In this document: piece after piece, positions 34,972 to 46,892 of the stretch
Numbering within the stretch: position 1 is the first letter of the stretch
Layout: each line of letters starts with the position of its first letter
Assembly (NCBI RefSeq): GCF_030272615.1
Contig: NC_081412.1
Coordinates: forward strand, 476,353,657-476,417,656
Direction of reading: 5' to 3'
Length of the DNA: 64,000 nucleotides
DNA from: Cryptomeria japonica
Lineage: Eukaryota > Streptophyta > Pinopsida > Cupressales > Cupressaceae
Made by a program: the position numbers and the translations under genes
The notes under the pieces: generated by a model
Database searches by the model: none
What the model was told of the DNA's origin: nothing
The model's input: only the letters and a program-made list of their open reading frames with translations

Positions 34972-35964
34972 TGCAACAAAAATGAAAGAGCACAAGGAAA
35001 GAGAGGCACAATCACACAAGACACCTCCAAATTCACTCAATCAAAGAGCCCCCCTAAAAAAAGATGATTTGGCACTTTATACTTAGTGCCTGTACAATGG
35101 GCCACTTACAAAAAATGGCAAAGTGGACTTCTGATTTCAACTTTTACAACTGCCTCAATTAGGCCAAAAGAGACTCAAACTAATAATCCAAGAGATCTAA
35201 ACTAAGATCCAAGCAATTTACAAGTACCAAATAGGCCAAAAAAGACCAATATCTGAAAGTACAATTTCCACTCAATCTTTGAAATCTGATCATAGATTAT
35301 GAAAGTAGATGAAAAAATATGCACTTTAAAAAAAACAGCACCTGAAAAGGAGTATGAGCTCAAACGAAGCCTTTGAAGTTGCAAAATTGAGGATTGGATA
35401 GTTACAGCTGAGAGAATCTGAAAAACCTGTGCACCAAAATCATAAAATAAGCACACCACTGTGAAGAGAATGAGAAATTAGCCCAAATCAAAAAAAAATT
35501 GCACCCAAAAAAGGAGAAAAATTGAGCAAGTTATGAGCCTCCAAAGTTGACCCAAAAATCCAAACTGCTCAATGGAGAGGGGTCTAAATTTTTTTCAAAA
35601 AATGTTGTCTGGGCGCTGACTGAGCGGCTGACTGTGCATTGTTGATTGGGCGCTGACTATGCGTTTTTGACTAGGAAGAAGGTACGGACCCGCAAAATTA
35701 TTATTATTATTTTTTTTTTTTTTTTGAGATCCAAAAATTTCGTACCATACCACCCGAATTGGGCAAAAAATTTCTCCAACACCCAAATTTTGATTTTTGC
35801 CAAAATAGATCAAGTTTATGCTTGATTTTTATGGAAATGGCCTCCTAGACACAATGGTGAGGTCAAAAACACTCTAAGATGCCTCCAAAAAATGTTGTCC
35901 CTCAAATCCAAAAATAGAAGCCTTCTAAGATGTCTCCAAAAACCAATCAATTGAAGCCCCAATG
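34972..35964 (-). other. A 5' leader, non-coding
   Basis: About 1 kb between primer-binding site and gag. It carries an A-rich run (minus strand; T-run at 35702-35725 on plus) and short repeats. Copy B has the same layout (58933-59920). No ORF of note. Confidence 0.6.
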
Positions 35965-35976
35965 ACTCTGATACCA
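35965..35976 (-). other. A primer-binding site
   Basis: On the minus strand TGGTATCAGAGT directly follows the 5' LTR; it matches initiator-Met tRNA (TGGTATCAGAGC) except for the last base. Confidence 0.85.
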
Positions 35977-36426
35977 TGTGAGATTTTTCCAAGATCAAGG
36001 GCACAATGAAAAGTATAAAAGAGAGACAAAAGAATGATAAGAACAAACTGTATTCTCATCAATATGCAAATGATCAATTGGATTCACCAATACAATGAAT
36101 ACAGGCCTGCTTATATAGGCAAGGCCATATGGATGTATGAGCACACAATCATGACATGTGGCTCAATGAGAAACAAGGGTAGGTAAGAAATACTAGGGGT
36201 AGGTAGAAGAAATAATATAATATTCCATAAGAGGTGGATGACCCACCGAATGTGGAGTCTAACAACAAAATAAGACCACAAAAGTTGGAATTTCCCCTAC
36301 AAGCTATATCCCTATGTGCACACTTCCCTAAGTGTCTCAAATCCAAACTACGAAGAGATGCATTATCCTAAGTTACCTTAAATAAAGTGTAATAATATCT
36401 GTAACGAATATTTATTTACACCAACA
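35977..36426 (-). repeat. A 5' LTR
   Basis: 450 bp, same ends as 30187-30636 with few differences. Confidence 0.92.
36111..36118 (-). promoter_or_regulatory. TATA box in A 5' LTR
   Basis: CTATATAA on the minus strand, about 310 bp from the start of the LTR. It is conserved in the LTR copies at 30321-30328 and 46496-46503. The B 5' LTR has TTTATAA at about 60067. Confidence 0.6.
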
Positions 36427-36625
36427 GACGATAATCATGTCCCCCTTCAACATGACCATGTTGCCTACAATGTTTCTCAGTTGTTGTGATTAAAAGTCTT
36501 CTCGTCTTTAAGCCCTTGCAATTATTACAAGGACAAGAAAATTTCCCATCACCCTTTCTTTTAAATCTACCCCACAATCTATCAAGTGTTTCTTCATTTT
36601 GTTCTGTACTAATATTATCTGACAT
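36427..36625 (-). pseudogene. CACTA transposase N-terminal exon (Transpos_assoc-like)
   Basis: Minus-strand ATG at 36625 (MSDNISTEQNEETLDRLWGRF), then FSCPCNNCKG, then a His-rich segment ending GHVEGGHDYR at the copia A edge. The CPC-x-x-C motif followed by a His-Gly-His segment matches the small zinc-binding-like domain at the front of plant En/Spm transposases. Copia A cuts it before the splice donor at about 30177. No stop in this exon. Confidence 0.8.
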
Positions 36626-36650
36626 GATTTTTCTTTACCATGCTTGAATA

Positions 36651-37859
36651 TTTAGATAAATTGTTGAAACAAGGCTCCAATCAACAAACCTACCCACAAG
36701 ACCTTCTTGGAACAATTTCTCATTAGGATTTAACACATAACAAGGCCAACTTCATGGATACAAGGCTTCAACAAAGGAACAACATGTTCTTCAAAGGAAC
36801 AATACTCTTGATCAATAGGACAGTAGGGAACAATGAAACCATGCTTCAAACATATTGCTTTACACATCCATTCATGATATCAATGCACCTTCACAAGGAC
36901 TATATATGAAATTTGGATTCAGAATTTTGCCACAAGGATCAAACTCTAGGAAAAAGACATTAAACCTTGTAATGCAACCTTTTCCAGTATGCTTTTGTTT
37001 TGTAACAACACCCCCATCAAGTTTGTGAACTTACTGTCAAGGATCAAACTTACAAACTTTTGTATGCTCATTACAATTGTTAACCTTCCACATGGATCAC
37101 CAGGGGATTTGGGGTACTTTCATGGATGTCTACATGCACTTGAGGCAAAATTCAAAATGTCCTTAAGGCCTATAAATAATGGAAGACCAAAAATTGGAAG
37201 AAGTCATACTTTGAAAGTTTATTGTGAGGACAGACCTAAATAGTCATCATTTGTTCATCATTATCATACAACTTCATAAAGTAGGTAATAATACATTTGT
37301 GATAACAATCATGGTTCTTTAAAATTAAAAAAAAGTGAGATTCAACTACACTTAACAAAAGAAAACTTCCAAACTATAACTGCCACTGTTTTTTGGATAG
37401 TTTGACAATGGCCTTCAAATCAGAGACTAAAACAACATAAAAAAATCCTTGTCAAGTGACTATAAAGGAATGTTTAGATTACTCACAATATTATGTCAAC
37501 CTCAAGTACCAATTGGAATCATCAAATAGGTATGTAATTAAATATATTAGAATAGTCGGCTAGAGAATCAAACTATATACTCATCGGCTTACCACAAATT
37601 AAGAAAGTTTGCGCTAACAAAAAAAACTCATTGGAAATAGGTTGACTTTAAGCAGTCATCAGAGTATTGTCGAAATAATGATGAAAATTATTGTTCATCA
37701 AAATTCTGACAAACATCAGGGACCAATTTAAAGAAAAAATTAAAATATCACATTAAATTGAAAGGTACCTAACAAAAGAATAAATTAATTCACTTTCATC
37801 AAAAAATTTGGTCCAATTTTGATCTCAAATGAGTTAGTGTGTCTCTCTTACACTTGGGA
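36651..37859. other. Non-coding sequence upstream of the CACTA exon
   Basis: Probably the element's 5' end and its flank. No ORF with recognisable domains, no clear GTAGTG/CACTAC terminus and no obvious subterminal repeat array was found. The plus-strand frame at 36989-37243 looks like chance. Confidence 0.4.
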
Positions 37860-37882
37860 TCTCTCTCTAGTCTCTCCCTCAA

Positions 37883-37972
<90 letters not shown>

Positions 37973-39323
37973 CCTCCCCCTCCCCCTCACTTTCTATTTC
38001 TCTCTCAAGTCGCTATCTAATTCTATCTAAACCTATTTCCCTCTCTCTCTCCTACTCCCTGTATCTTCTCTCTCTCCTACTCCCCGTATCTTCTCTCTCT
38101 CCCTCTCTTTCGCTCTCTTTTTCTCAGCTATCTCTCTCTCTCTTTCCCTCTATCTCTCTTTCCCTCTCTCCCTCCCACTCACTTTCTCTTTCTCTCTCAA
38201 GTCTCTCTCCCTCTCACCCTCTATCTAGATCTCTCTCTTAGGTGTCTCTCCCTCCCCCTCCATTTCTGTTTTTTTCTCAAGTATTTATCTTTTCCTCTAA
38301 CTCTCTTTCCCTCTCTCCCACCCACTCCCTTTCTATTTCTCTCTCAATTCTCTCACCCTCTATCTATCTCTCTCCTCCTCTCTCTGATGTCTCTCTCTCC
38401 CATTCTCTCCCTCTATCTTCCATGTCCCTCTCTCCCTCCCATTATTCCCTTCCCCCCTCCCTCCCTCTATCTCTCTCTATCACCCTCTCTCATGTCTCTC
38501 TCTCCCATTCTCTCCCTCCCCCTCCCTTTCTCTCTCTCTCTCTCAATTCTCTCTCTTTCCCTCTAACTCTCTCTTTCCTCTCTTCCTCCCACTCCCTTTC
38601 TCTTTCTCTCTCAAGCCTCTCTCCCTCTCCCTCTCTCCCTCCCATTCTTTCCCTCCCCCCACTCTCTTTCTCTCTCTATCTCTCTCTCCCCCTCTCTCAA
38701 GTGTCTCCCTCATATTATGTACCTCTCTTCCTCCCCTTAACTCTCTCTTTCTCTCTCAAGTCTCTCTCTCCTACTCCCTTTCACTTTCTCTCTCAAGTAT
38801 TTCTCCCTCTCACCCTCTCTTTTTCTCTAAAATCTCTCTACTTGTCTTTCCCTCTCTCCCTCCCCCATCCTCTCTCTTCTCTCTCCCTCTCTCTCTCCCA
38901 CACCTAACCTAAGAGAGATAGACCTAAGAGAGAGAGAGAGAGAGAGAGATCCTAAGTGAGAGGAAGGGATGGAAAATGATCAGGAGACCAGAGAGAGCCC
39001 AAGTGAGAGAGGGAGGGAAGAAGGGAATGGTTGAGAGAAAGAGACAAGTTGATGGAAAGAGAGGAAGAGACTAGAGATAGAGAGAGCTTGTGTGAGAGAG
39101 ATAGAGGGAGGAAGGGAGGGGTTGAAAGAGAGAAAGAGAGGGGTTGAGGGAGGGAGAGGGAGAGAGAGAGATAGAGAGCTCAAGTGAGAGAGAGGGAGGG
39201 AGGGAGGTAGGAATATCTCTCTCAAGTCTCTCCCTCTTTTTATCAATGCCTACCTTCCCCTCTCTCACTTAGGCTCTCTTCCTAGTATATCCCTCTTTCC
39301 ATAAACCCCTCTCTCTAAACACC

Positions 39324-39391
<68 letters not shown>

Positions 39392-39395
39392 GATC
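37860..39395. repeat. Long pyrimidine/purine microsatellite region
   Basis: Plus strand is (CT)n and CCCT-rich from 37860 to about 38900, purine-rich (GAGAGG) from about 38920 to 39215, then CT-rich again to 39390. Pure (CT)n cores are at about 37889-37964 and 39326-39389. CT and GA arms on one strand could pair over hundreds of bases. All long Ser/Leu/Pro frames here are compositional. Confidence 0.9.
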
Positions 39396-39450
39396 TCACT
39401 ATCCTTGGTATTTTCCTTTCTTTCCATCAACCACTTGTTGGCAACAACAA

Positions 39451-40730
39451 TGAAGGAAACCTAAGAGGGGGGATGAATTAGATATCAATAAATTAGATAA
39501 TTTAAGCACAATTTTAAATATGATCAATTGCAGCAAGAACAAAGATAAGCACGATAACAACAACACACATAACACCAATATTATGACATGGAAAAACTGG
39601 TTAAGGGAAACACCACGGTGGGAACCTAGCCACAATAAAATGATACTCTTCAGTAGTATGTGAAAATATTACAATGTGGAATGCATGTGCATTTAGGAAC
39701 ACTTCCTAGACCTCACTGCTCAAAAAAACAATAACCCAGAAGGCTACAACCCTCAAGGAAGGTTCACTACCTTACAAGAACATTCAGAAAACAATCCGAT
39801 TTACACGAATTATAAGAATAGCATCTCAAAAATCCTAATGATAGTTCCGGTTAAGCACATATGTTTTCTCTGCAACACTCTCTGCTCTACACTTCTCACT
39901 AAAAGATGAATTTTCTTTTTCACACATACACCACTCTTTGATAATGTAGGCACAACACTTGTCTCCAAATTACATGAATATGATACCTATTTATACAAAT
40001 CATCAACCTTGACAACAAGGTTGGCTCAACCCTTAAGACCTAATTATAAAATTACATCACATGATACATATATTAACCATCAAACCAATACAATGCCAAG
40101 AGGACATATGATGGACCCAAATCAGATCCTCAAACATGCAACCACCATAAATCTCACCAAGATCGTCAGCAACATGCTACACCACTGACAATGTCACATA
40201 ACATGAATAACATCACCAGACCCATAAAATCTTTAATAAAACACACAATGATCAATACAAACATGGATAGAAAACACCAACAAGCATGTCAGAACCATCC
40301 GCAATAGCTGCACCAAGACCACTTAATCAAATCTTCATCGATCAACACGTTGATACTCAAGAACACTTTAATAGCAGCAAGTAGGACTAGAAAGATAACT
40401 TGTGAAGCACCAAATCATGAACCATCTGAATTGAAGATACACATGAACATCCCAAACACTCTCCCAAATCCACAACTCAAGATATAATCATTCTGGAGCA
40501 CAACAGATCAAATACCAGAACACTAAAAAACCAATCCTCATACTGGAATCTATAACTCAATCAAATCACCACATAGCATCATGAAACCATCATTGAATCA
40601 AGTATCTCTAGTTGATTCAACATATCAAACAGATAAACCAGTCAGATCAATTCTCTGCAATCACTGGAACACCAAAACATAGGAATATGTTGACATCAAT
40701 GACATCATATCTTAGGAGCAGCAATATCCA
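39451..40730 (-). repeat. D 3' LTR (copia remnant)
   Basis: Plus-strand start TGAAGGAAACC at 39451, end ATATCCA at 40730. It is followed by a pyrimidine run (40731-40745) that is the polypurine tract on the minus strand (GGGGGAGATTAT). The start resembles that of C's LTR (TGAAGGAACAC), but the rest differs, so it is a related family. The matching 5' LTR is absent from the window, so no target duplication can be checked. Confidence 0.7.
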
Positions 40731-41285
40731 ATAATCTCCCCCTTTGAAATTTATGGCAACATATGAATGTGAAAAAAAATCAATGCAAATAAATAAATCA
40801 ACACCAACGATCTCCCCTTGAGATCATGCACACAAAGCTTTCAAGATAAGGCAGTTTTTCACATGCTTCTCTCCCCCTTTGACAGTAATGCCAAAGATGC
40901 ATATAGATCGTGCATCTCTCCCTCTAAGAAGAAAAATTTCTCCCCCTTATGATAGACTCAAAAATCTGAACATCTGAACCTCAGACTAACTACTCTGGCT
41001 GAGTAGCAGCACCTGCTCATCAATCAGGATAAGAAGATAAGGCTATGAATGTCACCAAATTTATGCATCTCAATGCATCTAGTTCTCATCAGGAGGGGCA
41101 AAGACCCCTAACTTATCTCTCAGATATACAAATGTATCTACAGGCAAAGGCTTAGTGAAAATGTCTACAATTTGATCCTTTGTAGAAACATACTCCAATT
41201 TGACTTCTTGCTCACAGACTTTCTCCTTCAAGAAATGATACTTGACTGATATATGCTTTGTTTTAGAATGTAGTATCAAATTCTA
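40731..41285 (-). pseudogene. D pol remnant: end of copia RNase H
   Basis: 41079-41279 on the minus strand reads LHSKTKHISVKYHFLKEKV ... VDIFTKPL ... YLRDKLGV, the C-terminal end of a copia RNase H, then a stop. The frame stops being recognisable at about 41283, where LTR sequence of C begins. Everything upstream in D is lost. 40746-41078 is the untranslated stretch between pol and LTR. Confidence 0.8.
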
Positions 41286-41906
41286 CATAGACTAAACTAG
41301 ATCTTACCAAACAACAAGGTTACATTGAACAAGAAGCCATATCGCCAAGACTTGACCAAAGTCACAACGAAGTAGGAGATATCAATATGACACAAAAGAC
41401 CTGTGAAGCCTGAAAGAAGTCACACTGATAGGCGAAGTCATATCGAAAGATCTTGTATCGACAAGATAGTTGAAAGTTACACCAAAATAGGGACATCGGT
41501 ATGATACAAAGGAGCTACACAGACCAAAATAGATCTCACTGAAGTACAAAGTCACACCAAACTGCAAATTTGTTGCTAAGACATGAAAGACCTCATACCG
41601 AAAAGTTTCAACTCTGTAGATTTTCAACAACACATTTTTGAAGCAAGATTGACAAGACCTGATGGAACTACAAAGCAGTCAGGGCATCTTGCCAAAGTGA
41701 GATCTCACCCCTAAGAACACGGACACTCAAAGAGTGGCAATAAACACACTATGAATCGACATGAAAGAGATCCCATGCAATGATGTCAATTTTAAACCAC
41801 GTGAATCCAACTAGACCCAACACATTTGCACCTCATCTCTTTTATCTTCTGCAACCATTTATTCTCCCATTTAGCATATTGACATCAATGACAACACTAT
41901 ACCAAC
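41286..41906 (-). repeat. C 3' LTR, truncated
   Basis: Ends on the plus strand ATACCAACA at 41906 (minus-strand LTR start TGTTGGTAT), next to a polypurine tract. The expected other end (TGAAGGAACAC, as at 61516) is missing. The junction with D at about 41286 looks like a deletion breakpoint. Confidence 0.6.
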
Positions 41907-41920
41907 AATCTCCCCCTTTT
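41907..41920 (-). other. C polypurine tract
   Basis: Minus strand AAAAGGGGGAGAT directly before the 3' LTR. The stretch 41921-42250 is untranslated and holds no ORF. Confidence 0.75.
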
Positions 41921-42251
41921 CCATTGATGTAAATAGTTAGGAACACTCAGGCCTCTTCTCCCCTTTGACAACAATGGGAAAGGGACTGCCTACCTTTCTC
42001 ATTTCATCTCTTTTCTCGGCTAGAAATGCTCCCCTCATGACACATATTTTGGAAACACATCTACTAACACACAATTTGGAAACACATTTTGTTGACCCTT
42101 ATAAGCTATGATAGTCTTCCCCTAAGAACCAAAATCAATATGCCTGAACACATAGGTTCAAGGATGTAGAATGTGAATCACTAAGCTCCCCCTAAACCAC
42201 AACCCATTAAATCCACTTAAGTGCTAAAGGAAGGAAGGACAATGCCCAACC

Positions 42252-45240
42252 TTAGTTTGAGATATTCAAAGGTGTCGTTAGGTAGGGGTTCTGTGAAATA
42301 TCAGCCACAATCTCACCAGTACAGACATATTCAACCTTGACTTCCTTTTTAGCTACCTTCTCCCTCAAGAATTTATACTTGATTGCTATGTTTTTTGTTC
42401 TTGATTGCATAGAAGGGTTCTTGGAGATGTTGATTGCACTTGAATTATCACACTTTATGGAGATTGGATCAACAAACTCTACCTGGATGTCCTTGAGTGT
42501 TTGTTTCATCCAAAAAACTTGTGAGAAATATGTAGCAGTAGCTATGTATTCAACCTTAGCAATAGATAAAGAAATGTATTCATGTTTTTTGTTGTGCCAT
42601 GAAACTAATCTATCACCAAGGAAGAAAGCTCCACCACTAATTCTCTTCCTATCATCCACACAACCTGCCCAATCTGCATTTGTGTAGGCTTGCAAAGTAA
42701 AGTCATCATTCTTTGGATACCACAAACCATTATCAAGTGTACCCTATATATATCTAAAGATTCTTCTCACAACATTTACATGAGATTTCTTTGGGGCATC
42801 TTGAAATCTAGCTACCATGCGCACTGCTTGCACTATATCAGGCCTAGAGGTAGTTAGGTACAACAAGCTTCCAATCATTGATCTATACAAGGTCTAATCA
42901 ACATTAGGTGACTCATCATCTTTTCTTAGTTTTCATCCAATCACCATGGGTGTTCTGACTTCCATTTGGAACTTCTTCAACATGTTCTTAGCATACTTTA
43001 TTTGTGAGATGATATACCTTTACCTAATTGAGATATTTGCAAACCAAGAAAGTAGGACAACTCTTCCAACAATGACATTTCAAATTTTGATTGCATTTGA
43101 TTAGTAAACTCTTTACACAAGACATCCTTATTTCTAACAAAGACAATGTCATCTACATACACAACAATTATGATCATGAGATTGCCATCTATTTTGACAT
43201 ACAAGTTTCTGTCAGCACATCCCTTTTTGAAGCCTTGTATATGTAGATACTTGTCCAACCTAGAGTACCATACTCTACGTGTCTGTTTCAAACCATACAA
43301 AGAATTCCTTAATCAACACACAAAGTCTAAATTCCCATTTCATTGAAATCCTTTGGGCTGCTCAATGTACACCTCTTCTTGAAGGTTGCCATTTAGGAGC
43401 GTAGATTTAACATCCATTTGATACACTTTGTAGCCTTTGTATGTTGAAAATTCCAAGAATATTCTAATGGCTTCAAGTCTAGCAACAGGGGAAAATGTTT
43501 CTTCAAAGTCTATGCCCTCAACTTCTGAGTAACCTTTGCATACAAGCTTGGCCTTGTTCCTTATCACCTTGACCTCTTCATTTACTTGATTCTTGTAAAC
43601 CCACTTAGTTCCAATGACATTCTTATCAATTGGCCTTGGTACTAAATCCCAAGTCTTATTCCTTTCAATCTATTACAATTCTTCCTCCATTGCCTTCACT
43701 TGTTTCTCACTCTTGTTGACTTCATTGTAGTTCCTTGGTTCCATTTAAATCATGAGACAAAAATTTACTTTTTCATTGTTCCTTGCATGTCTTCTCCTTG
43801 TTTGTACTCCTTCATTCTTGTTTCTAATGATCTGATATTTAGGATGGTTCTTTTGCACATATCTATTTTGGGCCTTGTTAGTAACTTCTTCTTCATTTTT
43901 AAATCACTCTTCCTCTTCATCACAAGGTTCCTCAATCTGATTTAATATATTTTTCTTTCCTTTATGCAAGTCTTTATCAACTCTTACGTTTATACTTTCA
44001 ACAACTTTCTTAAGGCATTTTTTGAAACACTTGTATGCCTTATTGTGAGTTGGTTAGCCTAAAAAGATTCTTTCATCACACCTTGCATCAAAGCTTCCTA
44101 TTCCTTCCTTATCTCTTATGATGAAACATTTTCTTCCAAAAACTTTTAAGTATTTGATAAAGGGTTTCTTGTCATACCATAGTTCATGTGGTGTCATCTT
44201 GTTGTTCACTCTTAGTTGTGCCCTATTAAGTGTAAATAGTTGTGTGTATTGCCTCCTTCCAGTAGACATCAGGTAGATTTGATTCATTCAACATTGTTCT
44301 TGCCATTTACTTGACTGTCATGTTCTTCCTTTCCACAACACCATTTTTTTGTGGTGTTCTAGGAGCAGAATATTGTCTTTTAATTCCATGTAGTTCACAA
44401 TAATCTTCAAATTCATTTTATGTAAACTCACCTCCTCGATCTAATTCTCAAACAATTCAGCTTCTATCCAAAAAAATTTCAACCATTTTTCTAAAAATTT
44501 TGAACCTTTCAAATGCTTGTGACATTTTTACAAGAAGGTAACCCATGTCATCCTTGAAAAGTCATCTATGAGCAACATGAAATACTTTTCACCATTGAGA
44601 GATCTTGTCCTAGTGGGACCACACAAATCAATATGCACTATTTCCAATGGCCTTGTAGTTGAGTATTCCTTTGTCTTTAATTTTTCCCTAGTTTGTTTGC
44701 CTCTTTGACACTCATCACATATGGTGTTTGTTGGCCTGATAATCTAAGGCAAGTCCCTTACATAACCTTTTATTCTTACCTTGACAAGGTTGTCAAAGTT
44801 TATGTGACCTAATCTTCTATGCCACAACCAACTCTCATCTACTAGTCCCATCAATCATTGTGACTTAAAGCATTCCTTCAAATTGTACACATTTCCATCA
44901 ATCCTCTTACCTTTTGCAGCTAGTTTACCATTGATTTCTTTTCTGATTTCACATTCCTTGGAGTCAAATGTAAACATGTAGCCTTTGTCATGCATTTGAC
45001 TTATAATAAGTAAATTGTGTTTTAATCCTTCAACATAGTATACATTATGAGCTTTCAGCTTGCTATCAATATCAGTGTTCCTTTTCCTTTTATTTTGATT
45101 GAAGAGTTGTCTCCAAATCTGACTAAACCTCCATTCCAATCTTCAAACTTTATGAACTTTTTCTTTGCCTTTTGTCATGTGAATGGAGCATCCACTATCG
45201 ACAACCCATAGGTTTTCCCTCTTTGTATGCAATGTTGTTT
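42252..45240 (-). pseudogene. C pol (copia), broken
   Basis: Protease: WVVDSGCSIHM at about 45195-45230. A linker and GAG-pre-integrase-like segment 44855-45139 contains YVEGLKHNLLIISQM. Integrase: WHRRLGHINFDNLVKV and CDECQRGKQ (about 44700-44850), catalytic DLCGP at about 44620, with frameshifts around 44300-44550. The segment after integrase is 44054-44287 (MTPHELWYDKKP). Reverse transcriptase: 42998-43640, with [24 protein letters not shown] and an intact YVDDIVF at about 43152. RNase H: 42252-42725, with NADWAGCVDDRKRISGGAFFLG, ending with a damaged copy of the ADIFTKP motif. Several stops. It is not functional. Confidence 0.88.
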
Positions 45241-45364
45241 TCACTATTAGACTTGATTCCTTTTTGTCATTTTCTTTTTCTACCCACACTCGTTTGGTTT
45301 CTTTTATCTTCTCTACTATAAAATTCTAATTAGATGTGGCTTTTGGTTTCATTCCTAGTGTCTT

Positions 45365-46360
45365 TTAATGTTTAGCAACCCTTGACTTGTAGTGCTTTTT
45401 TATATGACTATAGTTTTGATAATAGTAGCACTTTATATTTTTATTAAATGATGAAACAAAATGTTTTCTATATGACTGAATTATTTTTCTTCTACATTCA
45501 TAGCTTTTATGACCAAACCCATTGCAGTGATAGCATACAACATTAATATCCCTTAGAACATTAAAAGGGTTCTTGATTTCATAACTAGGAGGAGTTCTAT
45601 GCATAAGTCTACAATATGACACTTTATGTCCATATAAATTACATTTATAGCAATAGCCATGAGACAGAGAAGCATCCCAATACTTATTGTTGGAATTATT
45701 CCTCATTGGACTTCTTGGAGCATCATATTTTGGTCCTCTAATTTTCTTCCTCATGTCCTTGACTTTGTTGAAGCCATCATCATCCAGCTTTGCCTTTCCT
45801 TTAAGATTAGCATTATTTTGTCATAGCAACAACATCATTATTTTTCTTTGGAACATTGCTAACCTTGAAGGTTTTCTCAAGACCATTCATGCTTGAAGAT
45901 AAAAAATGTATATCTCCTTTTGATAACTTATCTCTAGTGCAACATTGTCTAGCTTCATATCCCACACCTGTAGAATATTTTGAATGTTTTTGCTTATGCA
46001 GCATATCATTCAATGCAGTGGTGTTGCCCTCATACTTCATCCTTAGCTTGAGATCATCCTTGCACTTCTCAAGCTCTTTCCTAAGATTCACAGCTTCTTG
46101 CTCCAAATTTTGACACTCCTTTTCTTTGGATTCCAATTCTAATTTTATCACTTCACTCATCCTTTTGGCTTCCTCTAGTCGAGTTGTCAATGTGTTGATA
46201 TTCATTTCACACTCCTCAAGTCTCTTGATCAACTATTATTGTTCATCTATGAATGACTTCTTGTATTTGGTGTGCTCTTTATTTAGTCTCTTAATTTCTT
46301 CAAGAGCACATAAAAGTTCTCCTTCAAGGTCAACCTCAACATCAACTTCATCTTCCTAAT
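45365..46360 (-). pseudogene. C gag, C-terminal part (coiled coil and zinc knuckles)
   Basis: Reading on the minus strand from the edge of B: acidic stretch (EDEVDVEVDLEGE), then a long coiled coil (45990-46240: MIKRLEECEMNINTL, KLELESKEKECQNLEQEAV). Then come two CCHC knuckles at about 45610-45660 (YCYKCNLYGHKVSYC) and 45485-45545 (CYHCNGFGHKSYEC), and a third, damaged one near 45395. It is separated from the N-terminal part by B and from pol by stops. Confidence 0.8.
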
Positions 46361-46810
46361 TGTGAGATTTTGCCAATATCAAGGGCACAATCAAAAGCAT
46401 AAAGAGAGACAATAGAATGACAAGAACAAATTGTATTCTCATCAATATACAAAATGATCAATTGGATTAACCAATACAATGAATATGAGCCTGCTTATAT
46501 AGGCAAGGCCATATAGATGTACGAGCACACAATCATGACATGTGGTTCAATGAGAAATAAGGGTAGGTAAGAAATACAAGGGGTAGGTAGGAGAAATAAT
46601 ATAATATTCCACAAGAGGTAGATGACCCACCGAATGTGGAGTGTAATAGCAAAATAAGACCACAAAAGGTGGAATTTCTCCTACAAGCTATATCCCTATG
46701 TGCACACTTCCCTAAGTGTCTCATATCCAAACTACAAAGAAATGCATTATCCTAAGTTAACTTAAGTAAAGTGTAATAATATCCATGATGAATATTTATT
46801 TACACCAACA
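46361..46810 (-). repeat. B 3' LTR
   Basis: 450 bp, TGTGAGATTTTGCC to TTACACCAACA. The adjacent minus-strand run AAGGGGGC (46811-46818) is the polypurine tract. Confidence 0.92.
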
Positions 46811-46892
46811 GCCCCCTTAAGTGCAACTTAGGGGAATAAAGACAAGTCAACAATGCAATATGGGTCTCAGCTACTAGGCCATGATAGGTACC

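Larger units (their letters stand above)
30187..36426 (-). mobile_element. A: Ty1/copia LTR retrotransposon, complete, inactive
   Basis: Two LTRs of 450 bp (30187-30636 and 35977-36426). Primer-binding site at 35965-35976. Flanks GACAA (30182-30186) and GACGA (36427-36431) match at 4 of 5 bases. Removing the element joins the first CACTA exon to its splice donor in frame, which confirms insertion into that exon. gag and pol run on the minus strand in copia order with stops and frameshifts. A long leader (34972-35964) precedes gag. A is the same family as B and preserves the uninterrupted site into which E2 jumped in B. Confidence 0.92.
23654..36650 (-). mobile_element. CACTA (En/Spm-like) DNA transposon, inactive, multiply interrupted
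   Basis: Minus-strand blocks match the plant En/Spm transposase in order: a Transpos_assoc-like N-terminus (36427-36625), the Transposase_21 core (about 28370-30050), a downstream domain (25770-26391), a DUF4218-like block (25255-25690) and a DUF4216-like block with an acidic tail (23724-24440). Introns with GT donors are visible, for example after CACTG at about 30177 and after the block ending at about 25775. Three later insertions split it: SINE 24928-25156, solo LTR 26392-28124 and copia A 30187-36426. In-frame stops occur in most exons. Terminal CACTA inverted repeats were not found. The true ends may lie left of 16803 and between 36650 and 37860, so the limits given are those of recognisable coding sequence. 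Confidence 0.85.

Noticed and set aside
30187-36426. Endogenous pararetrovirus or other integrated virus
   Set aside because: LTRs, target duplications, tRNA primer sites and copia domain order all indicate LTR retrotransposons; no movement-protein or viral coat motifs were seen.
36989-37243. Plus-strand ORF of 84 codons upstream of the CACTA exon
   Set aside because: No domain, no repeat support and ordinary composition; likely chance.
37819-38907. Two long adjacent Ser/Leu/Pro ORFs on the plus strand
   Set aside because: Artefact of (CT)n sequence, which has no stops in these frames.
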